Shown here one piece after another: positions 51,417 to 62,051 of a stretch of 64,000 nucleotides of DNA (position 1 is its first letter; each line of letters begins with the position of its first letter). The notes below the pieces were generated by a model. That model searched no databases and was not told the DNA's origin. It saw only the letters and a list, made by a program, of their open reading frames with translations. The position numbers and the translations under genes were made by a program. The stretch comes from Polaromonas sp. JS666 (GTDB lineage: Bacteria > Pseudomonadota > Gammaproteobacteria > Burkholderiales > Burkholderiaceae_C). The stretch lies in contig NC_007948.1 in the NCBI RefSeq assembly GCF_000013865.1, positions 3,968,001-4,032,000 on the forward strand. Reading direction: 5' to 3'.

Positions 51417-54119
51417 ATGAACGATTCCACCCCCCACCATCTCCTGATGCAAACCGCCGACGCTTTCACGCCAGACCCTGACCCACAGGAAACCGCGGAG
51501 TGGCGCGAGGCGTTTGAAGCCCTGGCAGCCACGCAGGGCCCGGCCCGCGCGCGGCACATGCTGGACGAGCTGAGCCGCGTTGCCCGCAACCGCCGCATCG
51601 GCTGGCAGCCCGAGCTGTCCACGCCCTACATGAACACCATCGGCGTGAACGAGCAGCCAGTCTTTCCCGGCGATCTGGCGCTGGAGGAACGGCTGGCTTC
51701 GCTGATGCGCTGGAACGCGCTGGCCATGGTGGTGCGCGCCAACCAGGCCGAGCTTGGCGGCTCCAGCGAACTGGGCGGCCACATTGCCAGCTACGCCAGC
51801 GCCGCCGATTTGTTTGAAACCGGCTTCAACCATTTCTTTCATGCGCGCGAAGGCACGGGCGAAATTGACGGTGTCAAGCAGCATCGCGGCGACCTGGTGT
51901 TCTTCCAGCCGCACAGCGCGCCCGGTGTGTATGCGCGCGCCTACCTCGAAGGCCGGCTCACTGAAAAGGACTTGAGCTTTTACCGCCAGGAACTCACCGC
52001 ACCCGGCCAGGGTGCGCAAGGCCTGTCCAGCTACCCCCACCCCTACCTGATGCCCGGGTTCTGGCAGTTCCCGACAGGCTCCATGGGCATAGGCCCGATC
52101 AGCTCGATCTACCATGCGCGCTTCATGCGCTACCTCACGCACCGGCGGCTGCTCGACTGCAGCGGCCGCAAGGTCTGGGGCGTGTTCGGCGACGGCGAGA
52201 TGGACGAGCCCGAGTCCATGAGCGCCCTCACCCTGGCAGCACGCGAAGGGCTGGACAACCTGGTCTGGGTCGTCAACTGCAATCTGCAGCGGCTCGACGG
52301 CCCTGTGCGCGGCAACGGCCGCATCATCGACGAGCTGGAAAAGCTCTTTGCCGGCGCAGGCTGGAACGTCATCAAGCTGGTCTGGGGCAGCGACTGGGAC
52401 GGCCTGTTTGCGCGCGACCTGACCGGCGCGCTGACGCAGGCCTTTGCCCACACGGTGGACGGCCAGATGCAGACCTTTGCCGCCAAGGACGGCCGCTTTA
52501 ACCGCGACAACTTCTTCGGACAGAACGAGGAACTGGCCCGACTGGCCCAGGGCATGACCGACGAACAGATCGACCGCCTCAAGCGCGGCGGCCACGACCT
52601 GGTGAAAATCCATGCGGCCTATGCAGCGGCGGCCAACCACAAAGGCCAGCCCACGGTGATCCTGGCGCACACCAAAAAAGGCTATGGCATGGGCAGCGCC
52701 GGCCAGGGCAAGATGACCACGCATTCGCAAAAGAAATTTGACGAGACCGATCTTCTGGAGTTTCGCAACCGCTTCAATTTGCCCTTGACCGACGAGCAGG
52801 CCAAACACATCGCGTTTTACAAGCCCGCCGATGACAGCCCCGAGATGCGCTACATGCACGCGCAGCGTGCGGCCCTGGGTGGCTACCTGCCCAAACGCGA
52901 CACCACGGCCGAGGTGATTCCTGTACCGGCCTTGCCAAGTTACGCCCAGTTTGCGCTTGGTGCTGCAGCCAAGGAAATGAGCACCACCATGGCCTTTGTG
53001 CGCATGCTGGGCAGCCTGCTGAAGGACCCGGCCCTGGGCCCGAAGATCGTGCCCATCGTGGCGGACGAAGCGCGCACCTTCGGCATGGCCAACCTGTTCA
53101 AGCAGGTCGGCATTTACTCCAGTGTGGGCCAGCGCTACGCACCCGAAGACATCGGCTCGGTGCTGAGCTACCGCGAGGCCCTTGACGGGCAGATTCTGGA
53201 AGAGGGCATCAGCGAAGCCGGGGCACTCGCCAGCTGGACGGCCGCGGCCACCAGCTACAGCGTCCACGGCTTGGCCATGCTGCCGTTTTATATCTATTAC
53301 TCGATGTTCGGCTTCCAGCGCGTCGGCGACCAGATCTGGGCCGCAGCCGACCAGCGGGCGCGCGGCTTCCTGCTGGGCGCCACTTCAGGCCGCACCACGC
53401 TGGGCGGCGAAGGCCTGCAGCACCAGGACGGCTCCAGCCACCTGATCGCCGCCACCATTCCCAACTGCAAGGCCTATGACCCGGCCTTTGCCTGCGAGCT
53501 GGCCGTCATCATCGACCGGGGCATGCGCGAGATGATGGTGGAGCAAAAAGACGTGTTCTATTACGTCACGATGATGAACGAGAACTACGCCCAGCCAGAT
53601 CTGCGGCCGGGGTCGGAGGCGGACATCATTCGCGGATGCTATCAATTCAATAGCTATCAAGGTCCGGCAAGCGAAGGGAAATCAGCCAAAAATCCACAAC
53701 ATGTGACGCTGATGGGTTCAGGGGCCATCCTGACCGAGGTGATCAAGGCGGCGCAGCAACTGGCAGACCAGGGCATTCATGCCACCGTTTACAGCGTGAC
53801 CAGCTGGAGCGAGCTCGCACGCGATGGCGCGGCTTGCCAGCAGCGGATGCTGAACGGCGAAGGAATGACCGAAGGCGCAAAGACTGACGCGTTCATCAGG
53901 CAGCAACTGCACGCCAGCCAGGGGCCCATCATTGCCGCCACCGACTACGTGCGTGCCGTGCCCGAGAGCATTCGCGCTTTCCTGCCCGAAGGCCGCGCCT
54001 ACCTGACGCTGGGCACCGACGGCTTCGGCCGCAGCGACACGCGGGCCGCCTTGCGCGAATTTTTTGGCGTCAATGCACAAAGCATCGTCAACGCGGCACG
54101 GCATCTGCTGAAGGCTTGA
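51417..54119 (+). CDS. Homodimeric pyruvate-dehydrogenase-type E1 (AceE/MdeB-like 2-oxoacid dehydrogenase)
   Basis: A 900-residue thiamine-diphosphate enzyme that decarboxylates a 2-oxo acid. The ThDP motif is GDGEMDEPES at about residue 258, followed by NCNLQRLDGPVRGNG. The C-terminal transketolase-like part contains LGGEGLQHQDGSSHL. It has no lipoyl-E2 or E3 gene beside it, unlike the housekeeping aceE-aceF operon, and it faces an Lrp-type gene, as in the mdeB arrangement. 2-Oxobutyrate from the ACC deaminase encoded nearby is a plausible substrate. A 17-bp palindrome at 53638-53654 adds extra residues (CYQFNSYQ) in frame near residue 741. Confidence 0.88.
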   Translation: MNDSTPHHLLMQTADAFTPDPDPQETAEWREAFEALAATQGPARARHMLDELSRVARNRRIGWQPELSTPYMNTIGVNEQPVFPGDLALEERLASLMRWNALAMVVRANQAELGGSSELGGHIASYASAADLFETGFNHFFHAREGTGEIDGVKQHRGDLVFFQPHSAPGVYARAYLEGRLTEKDLSFYRQELTAPGQGAQGLSSYPHPYLMPGFWQFPTGSMGIGPISSIYHARFMRYLTHRRLLDCSGRKVWGVFGDGEMDEPESMSALTLAAREGLDNLVWVVNCNLQRLDGPVRGNGRIIDELEKLFAGAGWNVIKLVWGSDWDGLFARDLTGALTQAFAHTVDGQMQTFAAKDGRFNRDNFFGQNEELARLAQGMTDEQIDRLKRGGHDLVKIHAAYAAAANHKGQPTVILAHTKKGYGMGSAGQGKMTTHSQKKFDETDLLEFRNRFNLPLTDEQAKHIAFYKPADDSPEMRYMHAQRAALGGYLPKRDTTAEVIPVPALPSYAQFALGAAAKEMSTTMAFVRMLGSLLKDPALGPKIVPIVADEARTFGMANLFKQVGIYSSVGQRYAPEDIGSVLSYREALDGQILEEGISEAGALASWTAAATSYSVHGLAMLPFYIYYSMFGFQRVGDQIWAAADQRARGFLLGATSGRTTLGGEGLQHQDGSSHLIAATIPNCKAYDPAFACELAVIIDRGMREMMVEQKDVFYYVTMMNENYAQPDLRPGSEADIIRGCYQFNSYQGPASEGKSAKNPQHVTLMGSGAILTEVIKAAQQLADQGIHATVYSVTSWSELARDGAACQQRMLNGEGMTEGAKTDAFIRQQLHASQGPIIAATDYVRAVPESIRAFLPEGRAYLTLGTDGFGRSDTRAALREFFGVNAQSIVNAARHLLKA
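53638..53654. repeat. 17-bp palindromic repeat translated inside the E1 gene
   Basis: GCTATCAATTCAATAGC lies in frame in the E1 coding sequence, between RG and QGPASEGKSAKNPQH, in a loop where typical E1 proteins are shorter. It is the exact reverse complement of the copy at 50648-50664. Confidence 0.7.
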
Positions 54120-54250
54120 GCCGGTACCCGGCGTGAGGGGTTCAGCAAGGACGGCGCTGGCCGCCCACCTGCCCGCCGGATTCAATTGGCTTCAATGCAG
54201 CATTCACGGCCGGCATTGGCGCGCGTCTGAAGTCATGCAACTACGTGGTG

Positions 54251-55435
54251 CTAGACCCGTTCGTAGAGCGTGACGACACAGGCGCCGCCGAGACCGAGGT
54301 TGTGCTGCAGCGCCAGGCGGGCGCCGGCGACCTGCCGCTTGTCGGCGTTGCCGCGCAGTTGCTGGACCAGTTCGGTGCACTGGGCCAGGCCTGTCGCGCC
54401 GAGCGGATGCCCTTTGGAGAGCAGCCCGCCGGAGGGGTTGGTGACAAAGCGTCCGCCATAGGTGTTGTCGCCATCCAGCACAAACTTCTCCGCACCGCCA
54501 TCGGCGCACAGGTCCAGTGCCTCATACGTCAGCAGTTCGTTGTGGGCAAAGCAGTCATGCAACTCCACCACCTGAATGTCCTGCGGGCCGACACCCGCCT
54601 GCGCATACACCTGGCGCGCCGCATCCCGCGTCATGTCGACGCCAACCAGCTGGCGCATGTCGTGCGCATCAAACGTGGAAGAGCGGTCAGTGGTCATGGC
54701 CTGGGCCTTGATGCGCACCGACCGGTCCAGGCCATGGCGCTGCGCGAACGCGTCACTGCACACGACAGCCGCGGCGCCGCCACAGGTGGGCGGGCAGGCC
54801 ATCAGGCGGGTCATCACGCCCGGCCACATCATCGGCGCGTTGAGCACGTCCTCTTCGGTCAGGACCTGCCTGAACAGCGCGAGCGGGTTGTTGGCCGCGT
54901 GACGGCTGGCCTTGGCGCGGATTTTGGCGAAGGTGCTCAGCTTCGTGCCGTATTGCTGCATGTGCGCCAGACCGGCACCGCCAAAATAACGCAACGCCAG
55001 CGGCACGCCCTCGACCTGCAGCAGCGCATCGGCTTCTGCCTCGAAGCGGTCAAAGGGCGTGGGCCGGTCGTCGTACACCGAGCCCAGGGCGCCGGGCTTC
55101 ATCTGCTCGAAACCGACCGCCAGCGCGCAATCGACGCTGCCCGAGGCCACCGCCTGGCGCGCCAGAAAGAGCGCGGTGGAGCCGGTCGAGCAATTGTTGT
55201 TGACGTTGAACACCGGCACGCCCGACATGCCGACAGCATAGGCTGCACGTTGCCCGCTGCACGAGTCGCCATAGACATAACCGGCATATACCTGCTGCAC
55301 CTCGTGGTAGTCGAGATGCGCGTCTTGCAGTGCGGCCCAAATGGCCTGCGCGCCCATCACGTCGTAGGACTGGCTCGCGCCTGGCTTGGCAAAAGGGATC
55401 ATGCCGACCCCGGCGACAAAAACATCTCGTGCCAT
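54251..55435 (-). CDS. SCP2-type thiolase (acetyl-CoA acetyltransferase-like)
   Basis: A 394-residue thiolase of the lipid-transfer (SCP-x) group. The acyl-binding cysteine is Cys82 (NNCSTGSTALFLARQAV) and the C-terminal histidine is in GHPLGATGLAQ. Many such thiolases work with a small OB-fold (DUF35) subunit; none is found here. It is the last gene of the acyl-CoA operon and would cleave the 3-ketoacyl-CoA. Start 55435 is preceded by AGGAGA; the open frame extends to 55513. Confidence 0.87.
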   Translation of the reverse strand: MARDVFVAGVGMIPFAKPGASQSYDVMGAQAIWAALQDAHLDYHEVQQVYAGYVYGDSCSGQRAAYAVGMSGVPVFNVNNNCSTGSTALFLARQAVASGSVDCALAVGFEQMKPGALGSVYDDRPTPFDRFEAEADALLQVEGVPLALRYFGGAGLAHMQQYGTKLSTFAKIRAKASRHAANNPLALFRQVLTEEDVLNAPMMWPGVMTRLMACPPTCGGAAAVVCSDAFAQRHGLDRSVRIKAQAMTTDRSSTFDAHDMRQLVGVDMTRDAARQVYAQAGVGPQDIQVVELHDCFAHNELLTYEALDLCADGGAEKFVLDGDNTYGGRFVTNPSGGLLSKGHPLGATGLAQCTELVQQLRGNADKRQVAGARLALQHNLGLGGACVVTLYERV

Positions 55436-55472
55436 GCTTATCTCCTGAATAGTGCGGACCGGCCGCGTGAAA

Positions 55473-57267
<1,795 letters not shown>

Positions 57268-57310
57268 GAGGTACTTTCTGTTGTGCTGAGTCGGGTCATC
57301 AAGCGCTTAA

Positions 57311-58531
57311 TTAACCCGTGTAAGCGCGGCCAAAGATGTTGCGTGCAATCACCCATTTCTGGATCTCGTTCGCACCTTCGTAAATCTCGCCAATCTTGGC
57401 GTCGCGGTAGATCGACTCCAAGGGCATCAACTCGCCCGTGGCCGACAACTCGCGTACAAAGCCATAGGCACCACAGACCTGAATCGCATCACGTGCCACG
57501 TCGACCGCCAGCCGACTGCCCACCAGCTTGGCCATGGCTGCCTCGACCTCGGCGCTGCCTTCCACGTCGTAGCGGTAGCCCGCCTTCTGGTAGAGGCTGC
57601 GCGCCTGCTCCAGGCCCACTGCATGCTCGGCAAACAGGTACTGCCAGTGCTGCATGCGCGCGAGTTCCTGGCCAAATACCTTGCGCTTGCACATATAGTC
57701 GGCTGCATGGTCGAAGGCGGCCTGGGCCATCGCCACGCCAATCGCGCCTATGCCCATGCGCCCGAGCGCCAGTGCGCCGAGCGCGACGCGCAGGCCGCCA
57801 CCTTCGGTGCCGACGACATGGTCGTCCGGCACGAACACCTTGTCGAACACGACGTCGGCCGTCAGCTGCAGGTGGTTGCCCATCTTGAGATCGGGCTTGC
57901 CCACCGACACCCCCTCGGCGCGCATGTCGGCCATCAGCATGGTGAGGCGTTCACCGCTGCGGCACAGCACCACAATCCAGTCGGCCACCGGGGAGTTGGT
58001 GATCCAGCGCTTGCGGCCATTGATGCGCCAGCCGCCGGCTACCTGGGTCGCCGTGGTTTGCATGGACGTCGCTGACAAGTCGGTGCTGGCCTCCGGTTCG
58101 CTGGTCGCGAACGAGCCGACAAACTCGCCGCGTATCAGCGCCGGCAGGTATTTGTTGCGCAGCGCGGCAGGTGCTTTTTCCAGCGTCTTACCGACCAGAA
58201 TGGCCTGCCCGTCATAGAGTGCCGAGGCCAGTCCCCGGCTGTAATAGGCCAGCTCTTCCAACACGGTGAGGGTCGCCAGTGTGGGGAATTCGAGCCCCCG
58301 GCCGCCTACATCTGCCGGAAAGGGAATCGTGTAAAGCCCCGCGCGCGCCATCGCGTCAAACTGTTCGCGCGGAAACGCCTCTTTGGATTCAGGGGTGGTG
58401 TTCAAGCGGTGCGCGACAGGGCGCAGCACGTCTTGCGCGAATTCACGCACTTCAGCGCGAATCCGGCGCGTCTCGTCGGGCAGCCCCACATCGTGGAACA
58501 AGGTGTCGGCCCTGCGGGCTGGATGGGTCAT
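57311..58531 (-). CDS. Acyl-CoA dehydrogenase
   Basis: A 406-residue FAD enzyme that forms the enoyl-CoA. FAD- and substrate-binding stretches include SFATSEPEASTDLSATSMQ and the WRINGRKRWITNSPVADW segment. The catalytic glutamate is in the C-terminal IGEIYEGANEIQKWVIARN. ATG 58531 begins MTHPARRADTL; the longer frame from 58693 is not family-like. Electrons would go to ETF, which is not encoded here. It lies between the TetR gene and the hydratase in the operon. Confidence 0.9.
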   Translation of the reverse strand: MTHPARRADTLFHDVGLPDETRRIRAEVREFAQDVLRPVAHRLNTTPESKEAFPREQFDAMARAGLYTIPFPADVGGRGLEFPTLATLTVLEELAYYSRGLASALYDGQAILVGKTLEKAPAALRNKYLPALIRGEFVGSFATSEPEASTDLSATSMQTTATQVAGGWRINGRKRWITNSPVADWIVVLCRSGERLTMLMADMRAEGVSVGKPDLKMGNHLQLTADVVFDKVFVPDDHVVGTEGGGLRVALGALALGRMGIGAIGVAMAQAAFDHAADYMCKRKVFGQELARMQHWQYLFAEHAVGLEQARSLYQKAGYRYDVEGSAEVEAAMAKLVGSRLAVDVARDAIQVCGAYGFVRELSATGELMPLESIYRDAKIGEIYEGANEIQKWVIARNIFGRAYTG

Positions 58532-58556
58532 GACGGTTTCCTGGGGGCGTTCGGAA

Positions 58557-59297
58557 TCACGGGGTTTTGCGCAGGCCGGCGCGGCGTCGTGCTGCGGTGG
58601 CCGGTGCAGGTTCAAGGGACACGGGTACCGCCGGCGCCGGTTCGGCAGGGCGCTGGCGCACAAGGGGTTTGGCTTTGCCGCTGCACAGGCCATTGGCCAG
58701 CAAAGCGATGCATTGCTGCGCGATGTCGTCTGGGCTCAAGGCCCCATCGGGCCGGTACCAGCGTCCAATCCAGCTCAGCGCGCCTGCCAGCGTGAAGGCG
58801 GCGATCTTGGGGTCACAGGGCGCGATGGAGCCTTCCTCGATGCCAAGCCGGATCAGTTCACGGAACTCTTTGTCGATTGCGGCCTTCATGCGCCTTAGCT
58901 TGCGCTGGCTTTCCGGTGGCAGCGGGTCTTCGCCCACGCGGATCAGGCACATGCCAAAGTCCATGGTCACGATCTCGGTGTATTTGTGCATGGCGGCCAC
59001 CAGCTTGTCCATCGCGCTGCCACCGGAGGCACCCACCTCCGTGATCGCGTCCTGCAGCATCGTGAGGCCAATACGCACGCATTCGTAAAGAATTTCGTCC
59101 TTGCTCTTGACGTAGTAGTACAGCGTCGGCTTGGTGACATGCAGCCGCTCGGCGACCTCGTCCAGCGTGCTAGCCTGGTAGCCTTTTTCGTTGAACACCT
59201 GTGCTGCCATGCGCAGCACCGCCTCGCGCTTGTCTGTGCGAACCTTCTCGCGTTCGGTAGTGGGGGCCCAGGGGGAGACGAGCTTTCGAGCAGTCAA
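58557..59297 (-). CDS. TetR-family regulator of the acyl-CoA operon
   Basis: A 246-residue TetR repressor with the helix-turn-helix STLDEVAERLHVTKPTLYYYVKSKDEILYE (about residues 43-72). The C-terminal domain resembles the FadR/PsrA-like group, whose members sense acyl-CoA, and a basic tail (RRRAGLRKTP) ends the protein. No suitable ATG exists, so TTG 59297 is used, with AGGA upstream at long spacing. It is encoded within the operon, between the ligase and dehydrogenase genes, suggesting that it controls the unit and responds to its acyl-CoA intermediate. Confidence 0.84.
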   Translation of the reverse strand: MTARKLVSPWAPTTEREKVRTDKREAVLRMAAQVFNEKGYQASTLDEVAERLHVTKPTLYYYVKSKDEILYECVRIGLTMLQDAITEVGASGGSAMDKLVAAMHKYTEIVTMDFGMCLIRVGEDPLPPESQRKLRRMKAAIDKEFRELIRLGIEEGSIAPCDPKIAAFTLAGALSWIGRWYRPDGALSPDDIAQQCIALLANGLCSGKAKPLVRQRPAEPAPAVPVSLEPAPATAARRRAGLRKTP

Positions 59298-59363
59298 GAT
59301 ATTTCAATTCCTGTGGGGTAGGGTGGAGCGGGATGCCGTGGCGAGATGGAGTTTGCGTAGCGT

Positions 59364-61169
59364 TCAGCGGTACAGCGCCTCAATTTCGGCCGCATAGGTT
59401 TTGTAGATGCTGGCCCGGCGCACCTTCATGGTCGCCGTAACTTCACCGTCATCGTGGTCCAGCTCCTTGGTCAGCAAATGAAAGCGCCGGATACGTGACA
59501 CTTCGGCCAGCAGGGCGTTGCCCTTGTCCACTTCGGCTTGAACCAGTTCACGCACCTCGGCCGTTTCAACCAGCGAGCGGAAATGCGTAAAGGTCACGTT
59601 GCGCGACTCCGCCCATTGCGCCACGGCGTCGTAGTCGATCTGGATCAGCGCACCGACGAACTTGCGCGCGTCGGCGACGATCACGCATTCCTTGATGAAC
59701 AGGCTGCCCTTCATGGTGTTTTCGATTTCCGACGGCGTCAGGTTCTTGCCGCCGGCGGTGATCATGATGTCCTTGAGCCGGTCGACGATGCGCAGCGAGC
59801 CGCCCCTTTCTTCGACGACGTCGCCGGTGTGCAGCCAGCCGTCCACAATGCTGGATGCGGTGGCCTCTGCGTTTTTGTAATAGCCCTTGAACACCACGCC
59901 GCCACGAATCTGCAGTTCACCCTGGCTTGAGAGCCGGTGCTCAACGCCCAGGGTCGGCACGCCGACGGTGCCAAAAACCACCTGGTCGTTCCGTTGGCCC
60001 AGCACCATGCCGCTGGATTCCGTCATGCCATAGACCTCGACCAGCGGCACGCCCAGCGTGCGAAAGAACTGCACAATGGCCGGCGAAACCGGTGCGGCAC
60101 CGGTCAGCGCCACGCGGGCCTGGCGCAGGCCGATGAAGTTCTGCAGGGCCCGGAAGATCAGGCCGTAATAAAAGGCAAAGCACAGCTTTTCGCCCAATGA
60201 GCGCTGGTGCGCCGCCTTGTGTGCGAACGGCGCACATGCGCGCAGGCCTGCATCGAACAAACGTTGGCGCAGCCCGCCCGACTCATGCATCTTGATGGAG
60301 ATGGCTGAGTGCAGCTTTTCCCAGATGCGCGGTACGCCCAGAAACATGGTGGGCGCGACTTCGCGCAGGTCTTCCTGCACGGTGCGGATTGATTCACCAA
60401 AATCCACGCGTGAGCCCAGGTACAGCGGCACAAAGGCAGTCAGCATCTGCTCGGCCACATGGCACAGCGGCAGGTAGGACAGGTGCGAGGTCTGCGCGGT
60501 CAGGCCCAGTCGTTCAATCACGCCCGGCGCCATGGCCGCGATGTTGCCGTAACTGATCATTGCGCCTTTGGGTTTGCCGGTAGAGCCCGAGGTGTAGATG
60601 ATGAGTGCGGTGTCTTGAAGTTGTTGATGGGCCAGCACTGACTCAATATGCGAAGCATCCAGGGACGCCACGCCGAGCGCTTCGAGCTCCTCAAAGCCCA
60701 TCACCAGCGCGGGTGCGCGCGCCTTCGTCTCTGCCAGCCCTTTCCGTTCAATCATCACAATTTTCCTGAGCTGGGGCAGCAGGTCGCGTGCGTCAAGCAC
60801 CTTGTCAGACTGTTCCTGGTCTTCGCAGATCACCACCTCGGCATCCGCGTGGGCCAGTACATAGGCAATCTCGTTGGTCGGGCTGGTCGGGTAGACGCCC
60901 ACCGTGACGCCCCCGACCAGACCCGCGCCTAACTGGGTCAGCACCCACTCGACACGGTTCTCGGACAGCACGCCCACATGGCCACCCTCTGACAAGCCCG
61001 CAGCACGCAAACCCAGGCCCACCTGTTGTGCGCGCTGAAAGTAGTGGCCCCAGGTCAGCGGCTTCCAGATGCCGTGTTCCTTCTGGCGGATCGCCACTGA
61101 AGCGGTGCGGCGCTGTGCCTGCTCTCGCAGCATCTGGGGCAGTGTCAGTGTGTAGGTCATCTCAGTCAT
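59364..61169 (-). CDS. Long-chain-type acyl-CoA ligase (AMP-forming)
   Basis: A 601-residue adenylate-forming ligase. The ATP motif is LIIYTSGSTGKPKGAMISYG (about residues 184-203). VEVYGMTESSGMVLGQ, LHTGDVVEERGGSLRIVDRLKD and the C-terminal lysine region GGKNLTPSEIEN follow. It activates a carboxylic acid to its CoA thioester for the downstream beta-oxidation genes. The large-lid form is typical of FadD15-like ligases. ATG 61169 was chosen; ATG 61160 is an alternative and neither has a strong ribosome-binding site. It is 37 bases downstream of the LivF-type ATPase gene, linking import to activation. Confidence 0.9.
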   Translation of the reverse strand: MTEMTYTLTLPQMLREQAQRRTASVAIRQKEHGIWKPLTWGHYFQRAQQVGLGLRAAGLSEGGHVGVLSENRVEWVLTQLGAGLVGGVTVGVYPTSPTNEIAYVLAHADAEVVICEDQEQSDKVLDARDLLPQLRKIVMIERKGLAETKARAPALVMGFEELEALGVASLDASHIESVLAHQQLQDTALIIYTSGSTGKPKGAMISYGNIAAMAPGVIERLGLTAQTSHLSYLPLCHVAEQMLTAFVPLYLGSRVDFGESIRTVQEDLREVAPTMFLGVPRIWEKLHSAISIKMHESGGLRQRLFDAGLRACAPFAHKAAHQRSLGEKLCFAFYYGLIFRALQNFIGLRQARVALTGAAPVSPAIVQFFRTLGVPLVEVYGMTESSGMVLGQRNDQVVFGTVGVPTLGVEHRLSSQGELQIRGGVVFKGYYKNAEATASSIVDGWLHTGDVVEERGGSLRIVDRLKDIMITAGGKNLTPSEIENTMKGSLFIKECVIVADARKFVGALIQIDYDAVAQWAESRNVTFTHFRSLVETAEVRELVQAEVDKGNALLAEVSRIRRFHLLTKELDHDDGEVTATMKVRRASIYKTYAAEIEALYR

Positions 61170-61206
61170 GAAAGAAGGTCCGGTGGTTTGGTGCGGTGCT
61201 GGGGGC

Positions 61207-62037
61207 TTATGACAGCCAGCGCTTGCGGCGCTTGTAATGCTTGAGATCCTTGAAGCTCCTGGCGCCGCCCTCGCTGCCAACGCCGAGGTAAAACTCGCGC
61301 ACATCGGGGTCGGCGGCGAGTTTCTCTGCGCTGTTGTCGATTACCACCTTGCCGGTTTCCATGATGTAGCCGTAGTGCGCCACCGCCAGTGCGATGGACG
61401 CGTTTTGTTCCACCAGCAGCATGGAGACGCCGCGCTCCGCATTGATGCGGGCGATGATCTCGAAAATGGTCTCCACCAGCACCGGCGACAGGCCCAGCGA
61501 GGGCTCGTCCAGCAGCATCAGCTTGGGCTCGGCAATCAGCGCCCGGCCAATCGCCAGCATCTGCTGCTCACCGCCAGAGAGGTAACCCGCCAGGCTGCGC
61601 CGGCGTTCATGCAGGCGCGGAAAGTAGTCGTACACCTTGTCGAAATCAGCCTTGCCCGCACGTTTCCCGGTCAGTGCATAGGTGGCTGCCACCAGGTTTT
61701 CTTCGATGGTGAGGTCTTCAAATACATGCCGGCCTTCCATCACATGGAAGACGCCGGCACGAACCAGCGCGTGCGGCGCGATGCCGCGCGTGTCCTGGCT
61801 GTCAAAGCGGATGTCGCCGCGCGTCATTTCCCCATCCTGCAGCGCCAGCAGGCTGGAAATGGCTTTCAGTGTGGTGGACTTGCCGGCGCCATTGCTGCCG
61901 AGCAAGGCCACGATTTGCCCACGTGGAACTGCCAGTGACAGACCGCGCAACACCTGAATCGCCTTGTTGTAGACGACCTCGATGTTGTTGACTTCCAGAA
62001 TGGCGTTGCTGTCGATTGCCACGGTTTTTTCCATCAT
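61207..62037 (-). CDS. LivF-type ABC transporter ATP-binding protein
   Basis: A 276-residue ABC ATPase with Walker A GSNGAGKSTTLKAI, signature LSGGEQQMLAIGRALI and Walker B LMLLDEPSLGLSP. Compared with standard LivF (about 235 residues) it has an N-terminal extension and a basic C-terminal extension (SFKDLKHYKRRKRWLS), a form common in operons that pair such transporters with acyl-CoA ligases. ATG 62037 leaves 14 bases after the binding-protein gene; the longer frame from 62070 would overlap it. The imported compound is presumably the ligase substrate. Confidence 0.88.
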   Translation of the reverse strand: MMEKTVAIDSNAILEVNNIEVVYNKAIQVLRGLSLAVPRGQIVALLGSNGAGKSTTLKAISSLLALQDGEMTRGDIRFDSQDTRGIAPHALVRAGVFHVMEGRHVFEDLTIEENLVAATYALTGKRAGKADFDKVYDYFPRLHERRRSLAGYLSGGEQQMLAIGRALIAEPKLMLLDEPSLGLSPVLVETIFEIIARINAERGVSMLLVEQNASIALAVAHYGYIMETGKVVIDNSAEKLAADPDVREFYLGVGSEGGARSFKDLKHYKRRKRWLS

Positions 62038-62051
62038 GGTGTGGTCATTTA

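Noticed and set aside
51327..53267. 646-residue minus-strand frame opposite the E1 gene
   Set aside because: It is antisense to conserved ThDP-enzyme coding sequence and has a His/Ala/Val-rich composition typical of shadow frames.
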